From positions 1-50,892 of the forward strand of contig JAEZRM010000106.1 in the NCBI GenBank assembly GCA_023412805.1: DNA of 50,892 bases, read 5' to 3'. Shown in pieces: positions 18,044 through 26,155 of this stretch; within the stretch, counting starts at the first letter, position 1; every line of letters begins with the position of its first letter. The notes beneath the pieces were generated by a model. That model ran no database searches. It was not told where the DNA came from and saw nothing but the letters and a program-made list of their open reading frames with translations. The stretch comes from Pseudomonadota bacterium. GTDB taxonomy: Bacteria; Pseudomonadota; Alphaproteobacteria; Rhizobiales; Hyphomicrobiaceae. The translations under genes were made by a program, and so were the position numbers.

Positions 18044-19198
18044 TTATGCCGCCAGCAGACCGCCGGCTTTCGACAGCTCACGCAGGTGGTGATCGGCATT
18101 GCCGAACATGAGATCGATCATGGTGAGGCGCTTGAAGTAGTGGCCGCCCTTGTATTCCATGGTCATGGCGATGCCGCCGTGGAGCTGAACGGCCTCCTGC
18201 CCGACATGGCGCGCGGACTTGCCGATCTGCACCTTTACGGCGTGCATGGCGCGGCGGCGCTCGACCTCGTCGGGCTCGTCGATCATGACGCAGGCATAAT
18301 ACGCCATGCTCTTCGCCTGCTCGACCGAGACGAACATGTCGACAGAGCGATGCTGAAGCACCTGGAACGATCCGATCGGCACACCGAACTGCTTGCGCGT
18401 CTTGAGGTACTCGACGGTCAGCTCGTGGAGCGCGTTCATGCCGCCGACGGCTTCGGCCGCGAGATAGGCAATGCCGTTCTGCACGGTGCGCTCGATGATG
18501 GGGAAGGCCTTGCCGGGTTCGCCGATCACGCCATCCGCGCCGACCTTGACGCCGGACAGCGTGACATCGGCAGCGCGCGTGCCGTCCTGTGTGGGATAGC
18601 CACGCCGCGTCACACCTGCGGCGTCCGCATCGACGAGGAAGAGCGCGAGACCATCCTTGCTGGCGCGATCGCCCGAGATGCGCGCCGAGACGACGAGCTT
18701 GTCGGCAGTGTCGCCGCCGAGCACGACGCACTTCGCACCTTCGAGCACGTAGCCGCCCTTGCCGTCGGACTTCGCGGTCGTCGCGACATTGGCGAGATCG
18801 AAGCGGGCTTCGGGCTCCTGATGTGCGAAGGCAAGCGTGGTCGTGCCGGCCGCAACTTCAGGGATGATGGCGGCCTTCATGGCCTCGCTGGCGCCGAGAC
18901 GCAGTGCCGAACCGGCGAGGATTACGGTCGGGAAGTAGGGCTCGAGGACTTGCGCCTTGCCGAAGGCTTCGCCGACCAGCATGGTCTCGACGGCGCCCTG
19001 CCCCATGCCGCCGTGCTCCTCGGCGAAGGGAATGGCGAGAAGGCCCATCTCGGCGAACTCCTTCCAGAGTGCCTCGCTGTACCCCTTGGGCGACTTCATG
19101 AGCTCGGTGCGCGTCTTGAGCTCGGCATAGCGGCTGGCCGTGAGACGATCGACGTTGTCCTTGAGAAGCTGCTGCTCCTCGCTGAGATCGAAATCCAT
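18044..19198 (-). CDS. pimD: Acyl-CoA dehydrogenase, pimeloyl-CoA dehydrogenase small-subunit type
   Basis: A 384-residue FAD-dependent acyl-CoA dehydrogenase. I chose the ATG at 19198 (MDFDLSEEQQLLKDNVDRLT), which matches family N-termini; the frame runs on upstream without similarity. The three domains are visible: an N-terminal helical part (ALWKEFAEMGLLAIPFAEEH, then GGMGQGAVETM), a central beta domain (TTLAFAHQEPEARFDLANV) and a C-terminal helical bundle (EYLKTRKQFGVPIGSFQVLQ, then VQLHGGIAMTMEY). The sequence and its partner gene fit the small subunit of the heteromeric pimeloyl-CoA dehydrogenase, which introduces the alpha-beta double bond in dicarboxyl-CoA and fatty acyl-CoA oxidation. 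It follows pimC by 59 bases and ends the operon. Confidence 0.82.
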   Translation of the reverse strand: MDFDLSEEQQLLKDNVDRLTASRYAELKTRTELMKSPKGYSEALWKEFAEMGLLAIPFAEEHGGMGQGAVETMLVGEAFGKAQVLEPYFPTVILAGSALRLGASEAMKAAIIPEVAAGTTTLAFAHQEPEARFDLANVATTAKSDGKGGYVLEGAKCVVLGGDTADKLVVSARISGDRASKDGLALFLVDADAAGVTRRGYPTQDGTRAADVTLSGVKVGADGVIGEPGKAFPIIERTVQNGIAYLAAEAVGGMNALHELTVEYLKTRKQFGVPIGSFQVLQHRSVDMFVSVEQAKSMAYYACVMIDEPDEVERRRAMHAVKVQIGKSARHVGQEAVQLHGGIAMTMEYKGGHYFKRLTMIDLMFGNADHHLRELSKAGGLLAA

Positions 19199-19257
19199 AA
19201 TCTGCTCTTTGCTTTCTGATGCGAACGGTGGTCGGGATCGAAGTCGAGTGTCGAAAC

Positions 19258-20466
19258 TCAGAACCCGAGCACGGCCTTCGCGAGAATATTGCGCTGGATC
19301 TCGTTCGAGCCGCCGTAGATCGAGACCTTGCGATAGTTGAAGTACATGGGCGCAAGCGGCGCGGCCCATTCGGCACCAGCGGGCGCGTTGTGTCCGACCA
19401 TCTCGTCGTCGTCGTCGTTGTCGAACGGCATGGCGAGCGGGCCGGCGAGTTCCATCAGCAGCTCGGTGACCGTCTGCTGGATCTCGGAGCCCTTGAGCTT
19501 GAGCATGGACGTTGCGGGATTGGGCTTGCCGCTCTTGTTGCCGCGCTCAGCCGCGAGGAACCGCATCTGCGTCATCTCGAGAGCCTTGAGCTCGACCTCG
19601 GCGGCGGCGACCTTCTCGGCGAACTGCGGATCGTCCATGAGCGAACCACCCGTGCTGCCGGGAACGCGCTTGGCCAAATCCTTGATGCGGCCGACGCGCA
19701 TCTTCGAGACACCGACGCGGGCAATGCCGAAGCGCTCGTTGCCGAGCAGGAACTTGGCGCAATCCCAGCCGCGATTTTCCTCGCCGATGAGGTTCTCGAC
19801 GGGCACCTTCACGTCATCGAAGAAGATCTCGTTGACCTCGGCGCCGCCGTCGATGAGCTGGATCGGACGGCGCGTCACGCCGGGCGTCGTCATCGGGAAG
19901 ACGATGTAGGAAATGCCGAGCTGCTTTTTCGCGTTCGGGTCCGTGCGCACGAGGCAGAAGATCCAGTCGGCGTACTGGGCGAGCGTCGTCCAGGTCTTCT
20001 GGCCGTTGACGATGTAGTGGTCGCCCTGCCTCACGCCGGTGGTCTTGAGCGAGGCCAGATCAGAACCCGAGCCCGGCTCCGAGAAACCCTGGCACCACCA
20101 GTCGTCGAGCGAGGCCATGCGGGGGAGGAACTTTTTCTTCTGGGCGTCGGTGCCGAACTGGATGATCACCGGGCCGTTCATGGAGGTGTTGAAGGCGAGC
20201 GGAGGGGGCACGCCGTTGGCCTGCATCTCTTCGAGGAAGATGTACTGCTGGACGGGCGTCCAATCGGTACCGCCCCACTCCTTCGGCCAGTTGTAGACGG
20301 CCCAGCCCTTTTTATGCAGCGTCTTCTGCGCGGTGACGATGTCCTCCTTCGTGAGATGGCGGCCCTCGATCGACTTCGATCGGATCGAAAGCGGAATCTC
20401 GTTCTGGAAGAAAGTGCGGACTTCCTGGCGGAAGGCGTTCTCTTCAGGGCTGAAGCGCAAATCCAT
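19258..20466 (-). CDS. pimC: Acyl-CoA dehydrogenase, pimeloyl-CoA dehydrogenase large-subunit type
   Basis: A 402-residue acyl-CoA dehydrogenase beginning MDLRFSPEENAFRQEVRTFF, the pattern of PimC-type large subunits. The FAD/substrate contact segment WWCQGFSEPGSGSDLASLKT and VNGQKTWTTLAQYADWIFCL lie in the middle domain. The C-terminus ends YGGSNEIQRNILAKAVLGF, the usual dimer/FAD loop. With the downstream pimD it would form the two-subunit dehydrogenase acting after the CoA ligase encoded upstream (pimA, 53 bases away). The true substrate range (pimelate, other dicarboxylates, fatty acids or aromatic-ring cleavage products) cannot be read from sequence. It appears intact. Confidence 0.83.
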   Translation of the reverse strand: MDLRFSPEENAFRQEVRTFFQNEIPLSIRSKSIEGRHLTKEDIVTAQKTLHKKGWAVYNWPKEWGGTDWTPVQQYIFLEEMQANGVPPPLAFNTSMNGPVIIQFGTDAQKKKFLPRMASLDDWWCQGFSEPGSGSDLASLKTTGVRQGDHYIVNGQKTWTTLAQYADWIFCLVRTDPNAKKQLGISYIVFPMTTPGVTRRPIQLIDGGAEVNEIFFDDVKVPVENLIGEENRGWDCAKFLLGNERFGIARVGVSKMRVGRIKDLAKRVPGSTGGSLMDDPQFAEKVAAAEVELKALEMTQMRFLAAERGNKSGKPNPATSMLKLKGSEIQQTVTELLMELAGPLAMPFDNDDDDEMVGHNAPAGAEWAAPLAPMYFNYRKVSIYGGSNEIQRNILAKAVLGF

Positions 20467-20519
20467 GGGCGGCTCCTCGGTCTTAAGTGATTTGGCGGCA
20501 CCTTAGGCCGGTCAGGCGT

Positions 20520-22196
20520 TCAGGTCGAGGCGGGTTCGGCTGCGGCACGGCGCGCCGCCTCCTCCGCGACCAGCTCCTTTTTGGAGAGCTTGCCGACGGC
20601 GGTCTTGGGCAGGCTCTCGCGGAATTCGATTGCGGACGGCAATTCGTGACGGCCGATCTTGTCGGCGAGGAATGCGCGAAGCTCATCGAGCGTGAAGGGC
20701 GCCGCACCGGCCTTGAGCTTGATGAAGGCCTTGGCGGCCTGCCCGCGATAGGTGTCGGGCACGCCGATGACGATGACCTCCTCGACGGCCGCGTGCTCGT
20801 AGATGGCCTCCTCGATCATGCGCGGGTAGACGTTGAAGCCGCCCGAGATGATCATGTCCTTCTTGCGATCCGTGAGAAAGAAGAAGCCTTCGGCATCCAT
20901 GTAGCCGATATCGCCGGTCAGCAGATAGCCGTCAGCGAAAGCGGCGGCGGTTTCCTCGGGACGGTTCCAGTAGCCGCGCGTGACGTTCGGGCCCTTGATG
21001 CGGATCTCGCCGATCTCGCCGGGCGGGAGAATGCGGCGCGGATCATCGAGCGCGACCACGTCCATGAGGATGCCGGGAAGCGGCAGGCCGATGCTGCCGC
21101 GCAGGTCGGGACGGTGCGAGGGGATGTTGGCGCCGGCGGGCGACGTCTCCGTCATGCCCCAACCGCCGCCGAGCTGGAGGCCGGTGATGCGCTTGATGCG
21201 GTTCTCGATCTCAATAGGAACGGCCGCACCGCCGGAATGTACGCCCCGCAGCGAGGAGAAATCGAGCTTCTCGACACCCGGATGATTGGCGACGGCGATC
21301 CACATGGTCGGCACGCCAGAGAAAGTCGTCGCCCGCTTCTCGGTGATGTCGCGCAGCGTCTGTTCGACGTCGAAGCGCAGGCGCAGGAGGATCTCGTTGC
21401 CCTGATCGAGGCCGCGCGTGAGGCAGGCCGTGATCGCATACATATGAAAGAGCGGGAGCACGCAGATAATGCGGCCCTCGCCCGGCTTGAGCGTGGCCTG
21501 GGGCGCGGACCACGCCTTGCCGATCTCCACGGCGGCGGTCAGGTTCGCGTGGCTCAGGATCGCGCCTTTGGGGAGGCCCGTGGTGCCGCCGGTGTACTGC
21601 AGAAGGGCGATGTCGTCCGGCGCGACCTCGGGCCATGCGGGCGGAAGCGGCGCGGCGGCGATGTCGTCGAAGCGTTCGATGCCCTCCTCAGGCATCGGCG
21701 CCGTCGCGGGGGATGGTCCCCACGCGGCATCATCGGCGACGATAACGCGATCGACGTATCCGGCGGCCTTGAGCTTCACGCCCACACTTGCCATGGGGCC
21801 GATGTTCGTCGTGATGAGCGTGCGGGCGCCCGAGTCCTTGAGCTTGTGGGCGAGTTCGCGCTCGGCATCGAGCGGCGAGAGATTGACGACGATGCCGCCG
21901 ATCAGCGCGACGGCGAATAGAGACACCGGCTGGGCGGGACAGTTCGGCAGGTAGAGGGCGACGCGATCACCCTTGCCAATGCCGAGGCGAAGGAGCCCGG
22001 CGGCGAACGCCTGAACGCGGCGGCCGAAGTCGGCGTAGCTGATCTTCTGCTCGCGGTATTCAAAGGCGGGCTTGCCGTCCCATTGCGCCACGGCGCGGGC
22101 GAGCAGGGCAGGAAGCGTGCCGACCTCGATGGGGGCGTCCCAGACGACACCCGGCGGATAGCTCTTCTCCCAGGGAAGGGGACGCTCGATCGGCAT
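20520..22196 (-). CDS. pimA: Dicarboxylate/long-chain fatty acid--CoA ligase
   Basis: A 558-residue ATP-dependent acyl-CoA synthetase (ANL superfamily). The phosphate-binding loop LLQYTGGTTGLPKGAILSHA, the adenine-site region GGGWGMTETSPAG, the hinge region (YLLTGDIGYMD, then DRKKDMIISGGFNVYPR) and the C-terminal catalytic Lys in LPKTAVGKLSKKEL are all present. It is first in the operon with two acyl-CoA dehydrogenases of the pimeloyl type, so it probably activates pimelate or related mono- and dicarboxylic acids. I chose the ATG at 22196 (MPIERPLPWEKSYPPGV); a TTG at 22220 is possible. The 245 bases to the divergent leuC must hold both promoters; I see no clear operator there. Confidence 0.85.
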   Translation of the reverse strand: MPIERPLPWEKSYPPGVVWDAPIEVGTLPALLARAVAQWDGKPAFEYREQKISYADFGRRVQAFAAGLLRLGIGKGDRVALYLPNCPAQPVSLFAVALIGGIVVNLSPLDAERELAHKLKDSGARTLITTNIGPMASVGVKLKAAGYVDRVIVADDAAWGPSPATAPMPEEGIERFDDIAAAPLPPAWPEVAPDDIALLQYTGGTTGLPKGAILSHANLTAAVEIGKAWSAPQATLKPGEGRIICVLPLFHMYAITACLTRGLDQGNEILLRLRFDVEQTLRDITEKRATTFSGVPTMWIAVANHPGVEKLDFSSLRGVHSGGAAVPIEIENRIKRITGLQLGGGWGMTETSPAGANIPSHRPDLRGSIGLPLPGILMDVVALDDPRRILPPGEIGEIRIKGPNVTRGYWNRPEETAAAFADGYLLTGDIGYMDAEGFFFLTDRKKDMIISGGFNVYPRMIEEAIYEHAAVEEVIVIGVPDTYRGQAAKAFIKLKAGAAPFTLDELRAFLADKIGRHELPSAIEFRESLPKTAVGKLSKKELVAEEAARRAAAEPAST

Positions 22197-22441
22197 GAGG
22201 CCGCGCTTTGCTCCGTGCAATGAGCCGTCAAACTAGGCGCCGTAACCAAGGTTGGCAACGGAGTGGCGATACAGGATCGATGGTGCGCTGCGGCATGATC
22301 CGGCGGGCAGGGCTGCCATTCAGCACGAACGAGCCCGGCGGGCTTGAAGTCCATGACGGATCGGGCATATGAGAAGCATTCAAAGCCCTCTGCCGGTTTC
22401 CGGCGGAGCGGTCTTGCCGTCAGGAGAGAGAACCCGACCCC

Positions 22442-23857
22442 ATGGCCAGCCCGACCGCCCCGAAGACGCTCTATGACAAGATCTTCGACGATCACATCGT
22501 CGATCAGCAGCCCGACGGGACGTGCGTGCTTTATATCGATCGCCATCTCGTGCACGAGGTGACATCGCCGCAGGCCTTCGAGGGACTGGCGCTGGCGGGG
22601 CGCAAGGTGCGCGCGCCGGACAAGACGCTCGCCGTCGTCGATCATAACGTTCCGACCTCCGATCGCCGCGCCGGCATCAAGGAGGAGGAATCGCGCATCC
22701 AGGTCGAGGCGCTCGCCCGGAATGCCAAGGACTTCGGCATCGAGTATTTCGACGAGCTCGATGTGCGCCAGGGCATCGTGCACGTCATCGGGCCGGAGCA
22801 GGGCTTCACGCTGCCTGGCACGACCATCGTGTGCGGCGATAGCCATACCTCGACGCACGGCGCGTTCGGCGCGCTCGCGCATGGCATCGGCACGAGCGAG
22901 GTCGAGCACGTGCTTGCGACGCAGACGCTGCTGCAGCGGCGCATGAAAAACATGAAGGTCGAGGTCAAGGGCAAGCTGCCCGAAGGCGTGACCGCGAAGG
23001 ACATCACGCTCTCGATCATCGGCGAGACCGGCACGGCGGGCGGCACGGGCCACGTCATCGAATACTGTGGTGAGGCCATTCGCGATCTCACGATGGAAGG
23101 CCGCATGACGGTCTGCAACATGTGCATCGAAGGTGGTGCGCGTGCCGGCATGGTGGCGCCCGACGAGACGACATTCGAGTATCTCAAGGGCCGTCCGAAG
23201 TCGCCGAAGGGCCAGGCCTGGGACATGGCCGTGCGCTACTGGGAGACGCTGCGTTCCGACGAGGGCGCGCATTTCGACAAGGTGCTGACGCTCGATGCGG
23301 CGAACCTGCCGCCCGTCGTGACCTGGGGCACGAGCCCGGAAGACGTGATTTCGGTCAGCGGCCGCGTGCCGACGCCGGAGGAAGCGGCGAACGAGCAGAA
23401 GCGCGCCTCGATCCAGCGTGCGCTCGACTACATGGGCCTGAAGGGCGGCGAGAAGATCACCGACATCACGATCGATCGCGTGTTCATCGGCTCGTGCACG
23501 AACGGGCGCATCGAGGACCTGCGCGCGGCGGCAGCCGTCATTCAGGGCCGCAAGATCAGCCCGAATGTGAGCGCGATGATCGTCCCGGGCTCAGGCCTCG
23601 TGAAGGAGCAGGCTGAAGCCGAAGGCCTCGCGAAGATTTTCATGGACGCGGGCTTCGACTGGCGCGAAGCGGGCTGCTCCATGTGCCTCGGCATGAACCC
23701 CGACCAGCTCAGCCCGCGCGAGCGCTGCGCGTCGACCTCGAACCGCAATTTCGAGGGCCGTCAGGGCCGTCTCGGCCGCACGCATCTCGTCTCGCCTGCG
23801 ATGGCGGCGGCGGCAGCGATCGCGGGTAGGTTCGTCGATATCCGGACGTGGAAGTAA
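22442..23857 (+). CDS. leuC: 3-Isopropylmalate dehydratase large subunit
   Basis: A 471-residue LeuC of the bacterial aconitase superfamily, full length. It isomerises 2-isopropylmalate to 3-isopropylmalate in leucine synthesis together with LeuD. The [4Fe-4S] ligands are visible as FIGSCTNGR (one Cys) and AGCSMCLGMNPDQL (two Cys). The active-site segment TIVCGDSHTSTHGAFGALAH and the Arg-rich CASTSNRNFEGRQGRLGRTH are intact. leuD and leuB are not in the window; an alcohol dehydrogenase follows instead. A GGAGAGAG lies about 13 bases before the ATG. I saw no Leu-rich leader peptide in the upstream 245 bases. Confidence 0.97.
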   Translation: MASPTAPKTLYDKIFDDHIVDQQPDGTCVLYIDRHLVHEVTSPQAFEGLALAGRKVRAPDKTLAVVDHNVPTSDRRAGIKEEESRIQVEALARNAKDFGIEYFDELDVRQGIVHVIGPEQGFTLPGTTIVCGDSHTSTHGAFGALAHGIGTSEVEHVLATQTLLQRRMKNMKVEVKGKLPEGVTAKDITLSIIGETGTAGGTGHVIEYCGEAIRDLTMEGRMTVCNMCIEGGARAGMVAPDETTFEYLKGRPKSPKGQAWDMAVRYWETLRSDEGAHFDKVLTLDAANLPPVVTWGTSPEDVISVSGRVPTPEEAANEQKRASIQRALDYMGLKGGEKITDITIDRVFIGSCTNGRIEDLRAAAAVIQGRKISPNVSAMIVPGSGLVKEQAEAEGLAKIFMDAGFDWREAGCSMCLGMNPDQLSPRERCASTSNRNFEGRQGRLGRTHLVSPAMAAAAAIAGRFVDIRTWK

Positions 23858-23896
23858 GCGGGATTAGTTCGCTCACGCCAGCATTCTCAGTCTTTC

Positions 23897-23931
23897 AAAC
23901 GGCGGATCGTGCATGGCGCGGTCCGCCGTTT
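23897..23931 (+). terminator. Hairpin after leuC (R3 copy 1)
   Basis: AAACGGCGGA (23897-23906) pairs perfectly with TCCGCCGTTT (23922-23931), and inner bases can pair further. It lies 40 bases past the leuC stop. The loop sequence is shared with the hairpin after psiF, so this is more than an independent terminator. Confidence 0.7.
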
Positions 23932-24001
23932 GCGCGTTCATGGATGCTCCCGCCTCGTCTACACTGCGCGTCAAGAAACAGCAGCCTGAGGAGAGAATGC
24001 C

Positions 24002-25105
24002 ATGCGTGCCGCGATCCTGCGGAAGGGAAACATCGTGGTCGATACGCTACCCGATCCGAAGCCGGGCGCCGGCCAGGTGCTCGTGAAAACACTGGCGTGC
24101 GGCATCTGCGGCTCCGATCTGCACGCGCGGCTCTACGCGGACCTCATGAACAAGTCGCTGGCGCACGTGCCGTGGCGCAAGAGCATGGATCTCTCGAAGG
24201 ACATCGTCTTCGGCCACGAGTTCTGCGCGGAGGTCATCGAGAACGGCCCTGGTACCGAAGGGCGCTTCAAGCCGGGGGCGCGCGTCACATCCGTGCCGCG
24301 CACGATCGTCGATGGCCGCGTCGAAGGTGTGGGCTATTCGGATCGCAATGTCGGCGGTTATGCCGAGCGGATGCTGCTCGGCGAGCGGTTCCTGCTCGAA
24401 GTACCGAACGGCCTCGCGCCTGAGCACGCAGCACTGAGCGAGCCGCTGGCGGTCGGCGTTCATGCGGTCGCGAAGGCGCGGCTGCAGGATGGCGAAGTGC
24501 CGCTCGTGATCGGCTGCGGTCCGGTCGGTCTCGCGGTGATCGCGGCGCTGCGCCTCGCGCGCAAGACGGTAAAGCTCGGGCCGATCATCGCCTCGGATTT
24601 CTCGCCAAAGCGCCGCGAGATCGCGGCGATCATGGGCGCCGATGTCGTCGTCGATCCGGCGAAGGAGTCGCCGTACAAGACCTGGGAAGCGCACGCAAAG
24701 CTCTCGCCGGAAGAAGCCGCGAAGCTGCCGCCCTCCGCCGTGACCGGACCGGCGACGGTGCGGCCGCAGGTGGTTTTCGAGTGCGTCGGCGTGCCGGGCA
24801 TGATCCAGAACATCTTCCAGGGCGCGGCGCAGGATGCACGCGTGATCGTCGTCGGCGTGTCCATGGAGACGGACAGCCAAGAGCCGCTGATCGCGATCTT
24901 CAAGGAGCTGAACCTGCAGTACGTGTTCGCCTATACGGCTCCGGAATTCGAGGTCGCCTTGAAACTGCTCGCGGATGGCGATGTCGATGGGAGCGCACTC
25001 ATCACGTCGCGCGTGGGTCTCGATGGCGTTGCCGCGGCTTTCGACGAACTCGCCAAGCCGCAGTCCCAGATCAAGGTCATGATCGAGCCCTGGCGGGCGG
25101 ATTGA
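24002..25105 (+). CDS. Zinc-binding alcohol dehydrogenase (MDR superfamily)
   Basis: A 367-residue medium-chain dehydrogenase. Catalytic zinc ligands fit Cys in LACGICGSDLHAR and His-Glu in FGHEFCAEVIENG. The Rossmann motif appears in PLVIGCGPVGLAVIAALRLA. The four-Cys structural-zinc loop found in many relatives is absent; that position reads RTIVDGRVEGVGYSDRNVGG. A 25-30 residue insertion after the Rossmann beta-alpha-beta (SPYKTWEAHAKLSPEEAAKL) also differs from the standard fold. The substrate is unknown. AGGAGA stands before the ATG at 24002. It follows leuC by 144 bases with a hairpin between, so it is probably a separate unit. Confidence 0.85.
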   Translation: MRAAILRKGNIVVDTLPDPKPGAGQVLVKTLACGICGSDLHARLYADLMNKSLAHVPWRKSMDLSKDIVFGHEFCAEVIENGPGTEGRFKPGARVTSVPRTIVDGRVEGVGYSDRNVGGYAERMLLGERFLLEVPNGLAPEHAALSEPLAVGVHAVAKARLQDGEVPLVIGCGPVGLAVIAALRLARKTVKLGPIIASDFSPKRREIAAIMGADVVVDPAKESPYKTWEAHAKLSPEEAAKLPPSAVTGPATVRPQVVFECVGVPGMIQNIFQGAAQDARVIVVGVSMETDSQEPLIAIFKELNLQYVFAYTAPEFEVALKLLADGDVDGSALITSRVGLDGVAAAFDELAKPQSQIKVMIEPWRAD

Positions 25106-25237
25106 ACGGCGCTAAGCGTGATTGGCGGCGTACATCCTCGCCGCGCCGGACAAAGAGTTTTGCCAAGGATCTGCTTTCTCGGATGCCGAATTGGGCTTAC
25201 GCCGCCATCCCCGTCGTACAGGCTTCAGGAGCGAACG

Positions 25238-25498
25238 ATGAAGTACACAAGTGCGATTGCGATAGCGGCTCTACTGATCGGATCGGCGCCGGCTGCTTAC
25301 GCGCAAGCCCCCGCCGGATCGTGCAAGGCGCAGGCATCGGCGAAGAAGCTCGCCGGGGCGGCGCTCAACTCCTTCATGACCAAGTGCGAGAAGGATGCGG
25401 CTGCGAGTTGCGATAAATCGGCGAGCGACAAGAAGCTCGCAGGCGCGGCAAAGAACAGCTACGCGAAGAAGTGCGTGACCGACGCCGTCGGCAAGTAA
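25238..25498 (+). CDS. psiF: PsiF-family periplasmic protein
   Basis: An 86-residue secreted protein from the ATG at 25238 (GGAG six bases upstream). The signal peptide MKYTSAIAIAALLIGSAPAA ends near AYA/QAP. The mature part is two tandem PsiF repeats, each with a Cys pair: CKAQASAKKLAGAALNSFMT ending KCEKDA, and CDKSASDKKLAGAAKNSYAK ending KCVTDA. PsiF is named as phosphate-starvation-inducible in E. coli; its function is unknown. I found no Pho box in the 130 bases upstream, so phosphate control here is not supported by sequence. A strong hairpin follows. Confidence 0.85.
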   Translation: MKYTSAIAIAALLIGSAPAAYAQAPAGSCKAQASAKKLAGAALNSFMTKCEKDAAASCDKSASDKKLAGAAKNSYAKKCVTDAVGK

Positions 25499-25519
25499 AT
25501 CATTCGAGCCTGAATGAGG

Positions 25520-25552
25520 AACGGCGGATCGTGCATCGCGCGATCCGCCGTT
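25520..25552 (+). terminator. Hairpin after psiF (R3 copy 2)
   Basis: AACGGCGGATCG (25520-25531) pairs perfectly with CGATCCGCCGTT (25541-25552), a 12-bp stem with a 9-base loop, followed by TTGCCTTTC. It starts 21 bases past the psiF stop and lies before the convergent DUF3597 gene, so it may serve both directions. Confidence 0.75.
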
Positions 25553-25575
25553 TGCCTTTCGAATAGGTTCAAGCG

Positions 25576-25971
25576 TTATTTCAGCTCGTCAGGAACCTTG
25601 CCGCCGTTCGCCGCGAGCTTCGTCATGACCTGCTTGTGCAGCCACGTATTCATCGCCGCGCTGTCGTTCATGTTGCCGGTGTAGCCGAGTTCCTTCGCAA
25701 GTTCCTTACGGGACGCGAGGCTGCTGTCGAGATTCAAGATCTTCATGAGATCGACAATCGACTTGCGCCAGTCGAACTTCTCTTTCGATGCCTTCGCGAG
25801 CGCGTCGAGGTTGGCCGCCACGTCGACGGCGGCAGCAGCACCTTTCGGTGCCGCACCGGGCGTTCCGGCAGGTGCCGCGCCACCTGCTGCCGATGCGCCT
25901 GCTGTCGGCGCGGAAATCACGCTGTCCGACGCTCCGAAAATTGCATTCTTGATCGTATCGAAGATGCCCAT
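25576..25971 (-). CDS. DUF3597 domain-containing protein
   Basis: A 131-residue protein of the DUF3597 family. The N-terminus MGIFDTIKNAIFGASDSV is an amphipathic helix, followed by an Ala/Gly/Pro-rich linker (about residues 20-48). The conserved domain is at 50-131: VDVAANLDALAKASKEKFDW, then IVDLMKILNLDSSLASRKEL and MNTWLHKQVMTKLAANGGKV. The role is unknown; the small helical domain and flexible linker suggest a cell-envelope-associated binding module, which is only a guess. AGGAGT lies before the ATG at 25971. It is transcribed separately from der, which lies downstream of nothing shared. Confidence 0.9.
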   Translation of the reverse strand: MGIFDTIKNAIFGASDSVISAPTAGASAAGGAAPAGTPGAAPKGAAAAVDVAANLDALAKASKEKFDWRKSIVDLMKILNLDSSLASRKELAKELGYTGNMNDSAAMNTWLHKQVMTKLAANGGKVPDELK

Positions 25972-26155
25972 GGTGCGACTCCTGCCACTGGATCGGACGG
26001 ACGGCCCGCCCTTGCCATGCCTGTCCCGGACCGCGCCGGGGTGAGCGAAGTCTAGTCCTCCGGACTACGGCCGTCTGTGGTCGGAACCATGTATTTCGCG
26101 GCGAAAAAGTCCTGCCATAACGGCATAAATCGGTTCGGAAGGCCGCTGAACAACG

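Noticed and set aside
22221..22441. Leucine attenuator leader before leuC
   Set aside because: No short Leu-rich peptide with alternative hairpins could be found.
25106..25237. Pho box upstream of psiF
   Set aside because: No CTGTCA-type half-sites found in either orientation.
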